Shown here piece after piece: positions 9,420 through 17,603 of a stretch of 19,271 nt of DNA. Made by a program: the position numbers and the translations under genes. Below the pieces are notes generated by a model, which was not told where the DNA came from, did no database searches, and saw only the letters and a program-made list of their open reading frames with translations. Source of the DNA: Saccoglossus kowalevskii (Eukaryota; Hemichordata; Enteropneusta; Harrimaniidae); assembly GCF_000003605.2 (NCBI RefSeq), contig NW_003112480.1, forward strand, positions 143,278 to 162,548. Reading direction: 5' to 3'. The number at the start of each line of letters is the position of its first letter. The stretch's first letter is position 1.

Positions 9420-10551
9420 ACATGTTAGTAACATTATCTCTGTGTTCTATTAAGGTGCATTCACATTAAAGGACAACACAAGAGGAATGGTATCTAGTAA
9501 AAGTGACCCACCATGTTAGTAAACTATAAATGTCAAAGAAACTGACGACGACTTTTCATTTAGTGTTTCAATGTATATTGAGATAAAAATCAGACAAATG
9601 ACACCGAATCTAAAAATAAATTGACATGAACATTTTCCCAAGACATGACTCCCGCTATTTCTTGCCTTAATTTGTATAAATTTTGCTCAAAATCTGTCCA
9701 AGCATTACAGAGAAATAACCCATGGACACACAAACAGGTCCAATTATACAAGTATCCGTTTTAGAACTATTTCAATTGTGGGGAATGATACAATAACAAA
9801 GCAGAAGTGATTTTATTAATTTATTCATGAAAATGTACAGCAACTATTCTATATCATTAAATGAAACGAATTCCGTGGCAGTTCTTTTAAACTATATCCC
9901 CAACCAAGCTGCTAAAGTTGAAATCTACAAGAGATAGAAAACATAAACATAATTCTAAATTAAAAGTAATGTACAAAATAGAAGTTCCTGAATTAATGTG
10001 ATATAACTGACGAGTAAGTGGCTATATCACGATGGATAGAGTGTACCGTAGTGAGAGCTGTTGAAGCATTAGGCCCCGGCATGTACGCAATTTGACTAAG
10101 CGTATGTACGTAAGGCGATGAGATTATATTGGGGTTGTTTTTGAAGTAATTTTCCGAATCCTTTCTGATCCTTTCAGATGTCTTAAAAAGAAGCTTACTC
10201 ATTATTTTTGAGAAAGTTGGTTATAAACCTCATGGACGTGTTCATTTGTAATAATTTCCGTGGCAACGGTTAACAGTATTCTGCTATGATGTACAGCGCC
10301 GTATTTTGTATAAATAAACACGATATAGACGATCACCTTTTGAAATCCATATTTTTTAAATACTTGAGGATAATAAGTAGAGACGTATCAGTCACGATAT
10401 GTAATTTGTTCACCCTATGTTACCAGGTTGAGTAATGGCGTAATGACTTCACCATGGAAATCGAAGGTAAAAACGTTTAATAACCACAAAATGAATGCCA
10501 TTCACTAAAATATAAAGACCATTTTCAAAAAAAAAAAAAAAAAAAAAAAAA
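9420..10551 (+). mobile_element. Candidate retroposed segment with A25 tail and 8-bp flanking repeats
   Basis: An uninterrupted A25 run (10527-10551) is followed immediately by CCTGGCCA (10552-10559). The same octamer occurs at 9412-9419, as expected for a target-site duplication around a reverse-transcribed insert of about 1.13 kb. I recognise no parent gene or SINE/LINE motif in the interval and no AATAAA close to the tail. The octamer match could be coincidental. Confidence 0.35.
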
Positions 10552-10665
10552 CCTGGCCAGTGAGTCCAGAAGTCAACATCCTTAATATTGGCTCGGAGTA
10601 CAATTTATTGCAAAATTCTGTTGTTTTTTTACACATAACGTCATTGAGTGGGATTTTTACATTAA

Positions 10666-10733
10666 GGCGAGGGAGTCGTCACCTGCACATGCGTCAGATG
10701 GCCATAGCGTTTCATTGTTTACAAACAATCATC
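10666..10733 (+). mobile_element. Truncated family B-related TTAA element
   Basis: After TTAA at 10662-10665, GGCGAGGGAGTCGTCACC and the following bases match the minus strand of 5290 to about 5225 (GTCAGATGGCCATAG, TTTACAAACAATCATCTAC). The similarity stops at about 10733, exactly where LINE-like coding sequence begins. Confidence 0.6.
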
Positions 10734-11185
10734 TACATCTGTGATGCTCTACGGGTGCGAAAGCTGGACTATGGCAACAAAAATAACGAAGAAAATAAAT
10801 TCATTCGAAATGAAATGTTATAGAAGACTCCTTGGTATCACATGGCGACAAACAAATTGGAACAAAGAGGTACGGATGAAACTAAAAGACTAGCTGAAAG
10901 AAGGGTAACAAATAGAACATCTAATTGAAACAATTAAGAAAAGAAAATTGCATTTTTTTGGAAACCAATCGAGGAAAAAAGTCTAACAAAACGTATTATG
11001 CAAGGGAAGGTTGAAGGATGCAGAAACAGAGGACGGCCAAGAAGAGAATGGGGGGGACGACATCAAAGAATAGACAGAGAATGGAGTGCAGCTTTACCAT
11101 CTTGCTGATGACAGATTGGGCTGGAGGAGGTGCGTCTGGTCATGGGTGCACCAACGGCCTCTTGAAGCTATGGACTAAAGAAGAT
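10730..11185 (+). pseudogene. Decayed C-terminal end of a non-LTR retrotransposon (LINE) reverse transcriptase ORF
   Basis: From 10744 an open stretch of 49 codons reads MLYGCESWTM, then FEMKCYRRLLGITWR and KEVRMKLKD, and stops at 10891. The block after the reverse-transcriptase core in many LINEs has the LYGCE.W and F..KC.RR.LGI.WR patterns. After two stops and frameshifts the next conserved block is visible in pieces: IKKRKLHFFG, then GKVEG.RNRGRPRREWG (about 11006-11050), then DDIKE and LADDRLGWRRCVW (to about 11140). The copy is 5'-truncated and non-functional. RTE/L2/CR1-like clades all carry this tail, so I do not assign one. Confidence 0.82.
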
Positions 11186-11286
11186 CTACCCATAAGCCTT
11201 TGCCTTTTTAGTGTGTTTTGTTATCATCGCTTGGTGGATGACGACCCTCCCGTTTTAACCAGCAGAAGCGTAGCTTTTGTACGTGC

Positions 11287-11296
11287 TTTATTTATT
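11287..11296 (-). promoter_or_regulatory. Polyadenylation signals AATAAATAAA of the Ly6-like gene
   Basis: Two overlapping AATAAA hexamers on the minus strand lie about 75-80 nt downstream of the TAA at 11369-11371. This fits a short 3' UTR and supports this stop as the true gene end. Confidence 0.65.
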
Positions 11297-11368
11297 GGTA
11301 AATAATAAATATAGATGAAATATACTTAAAAATTCCACTCGCCTGTAGATAACTGGTTACTCGTATCT

Positions 11369-11448
11369 TTAAAGTGTTTCAAAACACAAGTTGACTGGTG
11401 GTGTTGGTATCTCTGGTTCATCATCACCGGAACCATCTGTCTCACAAT
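11369..11448 (-). CDS. Ly6-like gene, terminal coding exon
   Basis: A TTGAATTTAG acceptor leads into 80 nt completing a GAT codon. It encodes DCETDGSGDDEPEIP, a proline-rich TPPVN and LCFETL before TAA (11371-11369). The two cysteines here are extra to the canonical ten. No hydrophobic tail is present. Confidence 0.75.
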
Positions 11449-14314
11449 CTAAATTCAACGAGAAACGTTATGTTGTAATAGTTCGGGAACTTAAAGTTCA
11501 AACCTTCTCAGCTCAGTTGAGCTGCAAACATACCAAACAAGCATTTCAAAATTATAACAGTTCGTGAATCTTTAAAAATATCAAACTTGTAAATAAAAAG
11601 AATCTGATACGTTTCTTTACCATCATTTAAGTTTTCTAACATACACCGTACAGGCACATGTGTTAAATATTTGTAAGTTTGATCTGAAAAATGTCAGAAG
11701 TGTATAGTAGTCTGTTATTGGTCATACTACAAAGTGTTGCACCGTGACGTCACAGTGTGTTTGTTTACACTTACCTACTTCGTAATTGGGCAAATTAGCG
11801 TCACTGTTCGAGACGCCTTCACCCATACACAGAATACATTTGTCGTTCACTACGATATTTCTGCTCATATCTAGGTGACAGTTATCATCGTTAAGGCTTG
11901 CAATGATGTCCGCATTATTAGTACATCCCTGAAAAAAAAGCATTTGGTAGAGGCAGTAATTTCTTTTCCCGTGATTCAATGAAATATGAAATGAAACATT
12001 TTTTCAACGAGTCATGGACACGGCGCGACGATCACCATCCTTCAACAAATGCATAACTAGAGGTAGTACATGTCCTGAGAACAACTATATACCATGCCTA
12101 CAACTGAGGTTGCCCTCACTGAAACTGGGATTCGGGCTATCGCTAAGGGAAACCATGAACACAAACTTCGTAAATAAATAGTCTGAATTTATGCTGGAGT
12201 AACTTGATAAACGCATGAAAACACTGCCATTTTACTTATTTCGGTTTTCACGAACGGTAATGGTAGCAGATGACCCAGATGTGAGCATACATGCAATTGT
12301 AGCATCTGTAATTTGTATTCAATGCAAATCCCGTTGAGAAACAAAGACATGATAAAACAAAACGTAATCAAGTCAGACAGGCGCTTATCGAATAATTAAG
12401 TGGTCCATACATCATAACATCACCGGCATATGTACACTCTGCTAATAGTAAGTTCATAACTACTATGTCTTACCCATGCTCCTTTGCATCCCTTGATGAC
12501 TTTGATTTCGCCGTTTCCGGGTTGTTTTACAAACTTCACAAAGCATTGATCCTAAAATTAAAGCATATCTTTCGTTTGACTTCGTTTATTTTACAATCTA
12601 AGCTTTTTTTCTGATACTGTTTTTATATTTCTAACGTTACAAACGCGAAAGCGTAGTTGCACGCTTCATTAAAGAGCAAACTAGTAACACAATTTGCATA
12701 TCGCTATTATTGTATATAAGATTCACAATCATCATATTCTGTTAAAATTACAAGACTAGATTCGTTCGTCTTCTCTAAGTCCAAATATTTTAGAAATATA
12801 TAAATTGCCATAGATATTTGTCGTAATCGTGAATTTATAAGTCATTTTAACTGTACATAGATCCAGATTTGTTTTTGTTTGTTAGCCATATTTATATGAT
12901 ACGTTATTAGTTGTACGCCGTTGCAGAGTGTTTACAATACACCTTCACAATAACTAGTGCCCTCTGGCGACAACATGCGTCTGAGACGTCAAAATGACGT
13001 AATAAGTGAATGGGAGCAATTTCGTTTCAACAGATGACTCTGTTTGTTTATCTAGCTATCAACTAGACACAGCAGTTTTGCAACCACAAATAATATAATA
13101 TCGACGCTGTGAATGGCATCACTTATTGACGTCACGTGTGTGCTTTGTCGCCAGAGGGCGCGACCAAAAGAAACTGAACTATAAACCACAATGCTCTCGT
13201 GAATATTGTAATCTTCCAACAACGGAACTCTCCGGTTCACTACTAAGGCATAAGAAACTGCCCATTTCTGAAGAAAACTGTCGGTCTGCGACTCATTGAA
13301 GGAAGGAACTATGAAGAGTGGTATGACAGAAATAAACGTACGTTCTTAACACTAGGTCACATGACCCAGGGTTGTATAATAATTGAATGTATCGTAACTT
13401 ACAGTTGGTTTATCGCATGTTATTGTTTGGCTGCAGTCGTCTTGTCCCCCTCCACACGATTGGCACACCATGTCTGTGGAACGACACAAAGAGTAAATAA
13501 AATGACAACAGGAATACGTACGGCAGACGATAATTTTCAGTGTTCCACATTTAAAAGAGGAATCACTGGCATGTAGGGGAATAGCGGGGGTAGACGCATT
13601 AAAGCTGCGAAGTTATTCCATGTGACTAGATATTTAAAAGTCGAAGAAAAAAACCTAATTGGGTAACATTTGTTTTGAGTCTATAGTCGTTCATCAATGT
13701 TTTGCCAGATTTCACTATATTCTTGGCGCCAAACAACTACGATGACAAACAGAATTGCCGATTTAAACGACTTTGCCTTCACTCATTACGTCATTTTGAC
13801 GTCATAGTATGTATTTTGTTGTGCATATTTTCACTGTTGTTCGTGGGTATCAGAGGACTTCATCGGATGCGTATCAAGAACCAAGAAAAGAAAAACACGA
13901 ATTCTCCACTATATAAGTTCTGTAAAAGTACGCAGTAACAGGAACTCACTCGTGCCACCCTCTCGTCTGCTACGGGTATTCTGCAAAACAAACAAAAATG
14001 TAAAACAGCGCCCTCTATTGTGATAACATAACTGTTTTAGGCCTAACAAAATCCGAGTTGTAGCTTCGAAGTAAAAAACGTTTTCAGTTTTCTGCTACGT
14101 TGGCGTGTATTATTGATCGATAACTCAGAGCTATGCGACAACTTAATTTTGTCATGTATGGCTGATCGTGCAGGTAAATATTGAAAATGTAAAGCTTGGT
14201 AAATATATACATTTACTGTATAACTGTTGGAAGGTGGTTATTGCTTACCTCAATACTAGCAGACAGTGCATGACCCACACACAGCAATAAAACTAAGCTT
14301 ATTGTCCGCATCAT
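11369..14314 (-). CDS. Secreted Ly6/uPAR-like (three-finger-fold) cysteine-rich protein, complete, six coding exons
   Basis: Joining 14249-14314, 13950-13980, 13403-13473, 12474-12551, 11775-11928 and 11369-11448 on the minus strand gives 480 nt, i.e. 159 residues plus TAA. Every intron is GT-AG and all phases agree. Residues 1 to about 19 are a signal peptide (core ISLVLLLCVGHALSA). RSRR at 25-28 resembles a proprotein-convertase site. The mature part has 12 cysteines. CQSC (36, 39), C46, TC52, DQC59, GC78 and GC84 follow the Ly6/uPAR spacing, then C99, C113, C116, C135 and C155. The usual terminal CC..(D)CN is not seen; CILCMGEGVSN sits there. The acidic, proline-bearing C-tail has no hydrophobic segment, so no GPI or membrane anchor is apparent. 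Family members are receptors, ligands or modulators at the cell surface. The specific role is unknown. Confidence 0.83.
11745..11752. promoter_or_regulatory. Perfect CRE palindrome TGACGTCA
   Basis: Consensus CREB/ATF site within the last intron of the Ly6-like gene, 23 bases past the exon 5 donor. Function is unproven. Confidence 0.3.
11775..11928 (-). CDS. Ly6-like gene, exon with distal cysteines
   Basis: A T-rich CAG acceptor and GTAAGT donor bound 154 nt. It starts GCTNNADIIASL, contains DDNCHLD and NDKCILCMGEG, and ends in phase 1 after NYEV. It carries cysteines 7-10 of the mature protein. Confidence 0.82.
12474..12551 (-). CDS. Ly6-like gene, exon with DQCF and GC motif
   Basis: A TTTTAG acceptor and GTAAGA donor bound 78 nt (26 codons, phase 0 at both ends). 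It encodes DQCFVKF through KGCKGAW. The D-x-C-F block and the GC are characteristic of the central strands of Ly6 domains. Confidence 0.82.
12957..13161. mobile_element. 205-bp MITE with GCGCCCTCTGGCGACAA termini, inside an intron of the Ly6-like gene
   Basis: The left end GTGCCCTCTGGCGACAA and the reverse complement of the right end GCGCCCTCTGGCGACAA differ at one base. A second internal inverted block pairs GACGTCAAAATGACGTAATA with GTGACGTCAATAAGTGATG. A perfect CRE lies at 13127-13134. A related fragment, TCACTCATTACGTCATTTTG and onward, lies at about 13779-13804 and also carries a CRE (13797-13804). The terminal motif resembles a CTCF core in both orientations. Confidence 0.68.
13403..13473 (-). 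CDS. Ly6-like gene, exon with first four domain cysteines
   Basis: A CCACAG acceptor and a consensus GTAAGT donor bound 71 nt. With the carried base it encodes NMVCQSCGGGQDDC and SQTITCDKPT, the first finger of a Ly6/uPAR-type domain (C-x2-C-x6-C-x5-C). It ends in phase 0. Confidence 0.82.
13950..13980 (-). CDS. Ly6-like gene, 31-nt microexon with RSRR site
   Basis: A TTGTTTTGCAG acceptor and a GTGAGT donor bound 31 nt encoding NTRSRREGGT, ending in phase 1. The exon lies between the signal peptide and the first domain cysteine, so it behaves as a propeptide or cleavage module. Removing it would shift the frame (31 is not a multiple of 3), so it cannot simply be skipped. Confidence 0.75.
14008..14018. 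repeat. Isolated GCGCCCTCT terminal motif
   Basis: GCGCCCTCTAT in intron 1 of the Ly6-like gene matches the end of the MITE at 12957-13161 and probably marks another decayed end. A second isolated match, CGCCCTCTAGCGAC, is at 17339-17352, about 190 bases upstream of the Ig gene start. Confidence 0.4.
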
Positions 14315-14330
14315 GGTGGTAACTTGTCGA
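14249..14330 (-). CDS. Ly6-like gene, exon with start codon and signal peptide
   Basis: Coding begins at the first of two adjacent ATGs (14314-14312), with ACC just upstream. It encodes MMRTISLVLLLCVGHALS and four more residues, ending in phase 0 before GTAAGC. Sixteen bases upstream of the ATG is a strong acceptor (TTTGTTTGTTTTTCAG, AG at 14331-14332 on the plus strand). This exon is therefore probably preceded by a 5'-UTR intron. A candidate upstream donor, ACAG|GTATGT, is at 15124-15130. Non-coding leader bases 14315-14330 are included here. Confidence 0.8.
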
Positions 14331-14332
14331 CT

Positions 14333-16680
14333 GAAAAACAAACAAATAAAATAAAATAGATAAATCTCTGTATGAAACTTGTGGCACAATTCATTAACCC
14401 ATGCATGTTACACAAATCGTCACCACGCGAGACCACTCTGTTTCACTTTCAGATGGTGACTAGAAAATGATCACAAAACGTCGGTAATCTTGAACTAGCT
14501 GCAAAACACATTTAAATTATGCCATGTCTGCTTGTTCAATTTACACACTTTCAATTATCCGTAAAATGTAATCAATAATTATTGTACTTTTATTTATGGT
14601 ACAAATAAATAGCAAGGTATTATTCACATTTTTTTTAGATACGGATAACATGCATAAACAATGTCTAGTGCTACGGGTCGTCCCCACCCACGATGAATGA
14701 ACTGAAAGAGACATATTTTGATATTGTATCGACGTTACAACTCTCCTATACATAATGATTATAATGTATCGTAAACTAAACACGTTGTATCGGCCTCGTA
14801 CACAATAATACTGGTACGTACTATAAATTCGATGCACATGCGCGCTTGCATTATCGAATTTTACAGAGTGTGATGTAAAGACAACGTAAAGATGTGAAGA
14901 TTTTCCTCAGTTCATCACAGGTGATCAAACAACACCAACCAAACTGGCATTGATTTGCTGGTAAATCCTGATTGTCGCATACTAAAACTCTCGGTACCCC
15001 CTCTTATCAATCGCAAGAAAATATTTCTTTAAGTTACTTCAACTAGCAGCACCATAAACACAAATTAGCTAAAATGCATGCAAGCTGATAATACATGTTT
15101 CACAACAGTGTGGGTAAAAGCGAACATACCTGTTGTTCCCTTGGCCAAACATACACTATTTTTTTTTACTGATTTGTTTTATATACAACTCTTTAACAAA
15201 GAAATCATTGAACACATAATTTACAACAGCGTGACAGACTGTTATCAGTTGCCAAGTGAAGTAGCTTTTATTTTCCCACAGCCTCTACACTGTTGAATAG
15301 ACCAACGTATGGGCAGATTTTTGAGGAACATGTTGGAGTGGCGTCAAACTCCATGTGAAAGCAAACCACTTGTTTCGTCTGAGGTCACAGCTTATGATTG
15401 CTCATGCACCCAGAGAAGCGTTTCTCGGCCTATGACGTCATTTGACACGTGATTACGCAATAACACGATAATTATAATGTACATATCTTAAAGAACTAGG
15501 TCACCTTCAAATCACTCGTATGTCACATGTCTAACGAGTACTGTCTTCATCGAACAGCTAATCGATTCAGTCAACTGATACTTGTATGTATACATTCAAG
15601 TTCAAAAAATATAATGCGAAGTGACATTTTTGGAATGATCATATTATCGTCACAACTTCAGCCAAGATGCACTATTTGTAGGAGCTTGTTTTCACTTTCC
15701 AAATCATTCTGTCTCTGTTCTCATATCATGGTAAGGTTGCAGTTTCACACACAAAAAGTCAATTTTAACCATATTTTCCATGTGTACAAGGAATTAGATG
15801 CAAATAGTATTTTAGTTTTAGGACATTGACAGTATGCAATTATTATCATGAACAATTCTCTAGTTACATTTTTTTAAATAATTGTTGACAATTTAGAGGT
15901 CAAAATGTGTGGCGAAAAATGCAACTCTACAATATATACAATAGAATTGCTTAATTCTCGTTGGAACATGAATTTAAAAGTAAACCAAATATTGGTAACT
16001 GTTTTGTGCCAAATTATCCCGGGAAATAAAATTCTGGGTTAGTTGTCCAAATTGTCATCTGTAAATTTTAATGAATGATATAATAAATGTTTGTTTTTAA
16101 TCACTATAAATATTTTATATTAGATCCAATTATTGTCGTAAACTTTCGCATCTTTGCAAACCCATCATCGTTGTAAACCGATGCATTTTTGCGGTATCTG
16201 AAGTTCACTACAAGTTTGAAGTGAAACGACAGAATGTGCGAATGAATGAATGAGTGAGTTGTGCATAAACGTGGGTCGTGGCAAAAAATGTGTAGAAAGA
16301 TAGAAGTGAGCAACAACGTATGGCCAGTGCATTTTAAACTGTAAGTGTTTTAAGTGTGTTGTTTATTTCGTAAGTGCTTGCTTTTTTTTTGCTTTGCTGA
16401 AAGAGACATTTTCTACAATGAGAATGCCATTTGACTATTCCGTGCTATTAAAGCAAAGACATATGGTTCGCTCGTCACTTTTTTCATTATTTTCATAATA
16501 ATTTTATGCACAACTCCATAATTTGTCATTAACAAAATTTCATACTTGTCACGGCAAAACTCCGTCTGTCTCGTCAAAACTCACCGTTGCTCGCGGCGGA
16601 AATTGACAATATATACCATAATTGCCGGGCCCTTTCTCAAAGACTGCAATTTACCGGCTTATTGTAATCAAAGAAACGAA
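14333..16680. other. Upstream/intergenic region between divergent Ly6-like and Ig-domain genes
   Basis: No coding exon is recognised. Contents include a perfect CRE at 15433-15440, a candidate 5'-UTR donor for the Ly6-like gene at 15124-15130 (minus strand), and a more GC-rich patch near 16550-16640. Open frames of up to 100 codons (for example 15527-15829) show no domain and are judged accidental. Confidence 0.5.
15433..15440. promoter_or_regulatory. Perfect CRE palindrome TGACGTCA
   Basis: Consensus CREB/ATF site about 1.1 kb upstream of the Ly6-like start exon, followed by TTTGACACGTGATT, which contains an E-box CACGTG. It is positioned where regulatory DNA for the minus-strand gene could lie. 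Confidence 0.35.
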
Positions 16681-16724
16681 ACGAAAAAAAAAAAAACGGG
16701 TTGACAAACATAATAAAAAATAAA

Positions 16725-17050
16725 CTGTAATCAGAAAAATGGGTTTTATACGCACAATATTTACAAAATATTTGCCGAAAATAACAATATTTTAAATAGT
16801 AAATGGCTCATTTCGCTAATTAAAGATAATCAGTAATCTGTAATCAACGAAACAAGTGTCCTATACGTACAGTATTCACAACTGTCGGACAAAACTTGGC
16901 CAGTATATTCACCTTTCAGTCGTGTATGTAACTACATAAAATATTTGCCGAAAATAACAATATTTTAATTAGTAAATGGCTCGTTTCCCTAATTACAGAA
17001 AATCAGAAATCTGTAATCAGCGAAACAAGTGTCCTACACGTATATTACAG
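16725..17050 (+). repeat. Diverged tandem duplication, two units plus a partial
   Basis: Units at 16765-16875 and 16937-17050 share AAAATATTTGCCGAAAATAA, then AGTAAATGGCTC and CTGTAATCA.CGAAACAAG. A partial earlier unit at 16725-16764 (CTGTAATCAG to CAATATTTAC) matches the end of the unit. The spacing between full units is about 172 bp. An 86-codon frame starting in unit 2 (16976) is a by-product. Confidence 0.75.
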
Positions 17051-17536
17051 CCAAAACAAAGTCAGCTTGGGCTTTCAGTTGTGAGACATGACAAAACAAA
17101 CGCTACTATTGATAGATTTCGAGAAAGAAAAAACGCGTCGGAAATAAATGGAACACGTCACGTTTTTTGTACACGACACTTTATACCGTGGTCCGAAATC
17201 CATGGGTTTATACAGAGATCAACTACTGCGATTTAGGAATTTAGAGGTAGACCATTATAATCTCTGGGTGGGCTGATGGCAGACAATTTTTTTTTCATGA
17301 TTTTAACGACTTGTTTATAATCTGAATATGAAGTATATCGCCCTCTAGCGACACAGTAAGTCTCAGAGTGAAAGGTCAACGTTATTTTCTGTTTCCTGTA
17401 CATTCGCATTCGAACTGGAGATGTCTCGATGGATCTGTTTTCTTTCAAACGTCCACCTAAATTTGCCGGTTAATGAATAAAAACCGGACGTAGTGAAACT
17501 TAAACAAGCACGTATGCCATATGGTTGAAACAAATA

Positions 17537-17603
17537 ATGCCGGTCCTCGTTTCTAGGATAATCATCGTGAATATCGCTATTTTTCTGCTTGCGTGCAATA
17601 CTG
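17537..17603 (+). CDS. Ig-domain gene, exon 1 (signal peptide)
   Basis: ATG with context CAAATAATGC encodes MPVLVSRIIIVNIAIFLLAC followed by NT and one base of Gly. It ends at a perfect GTAAGT donor (17604-17609). Confidence 0.75.

Noticed and set aside
11018-11305. 95-codon plus-strand frame
   Set aside because: It is a frame-shifted reading of the LINE tail; the GRPRREW and DDRLGWRR blocks are in other frames.
11722-11979. Reading the whole minus-strand frame as a single 85-residue protein
   Set aside because: Only 11775-11928 is exon; the rest reads through the acceptor's T-run and the GTAAGT donor.
14541-14837. 98-codon minus-strand frame upstream of the Ly6-like start
   Set aside because: Low-complexity composition, no signal peptide or domain; more likely UTR intron or intergenic DNA.
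16976-17236. 86-codon plus-strand frame
   Set aside because: It starts inside a tandemly duplicated non-coding block and has no domain pattern.
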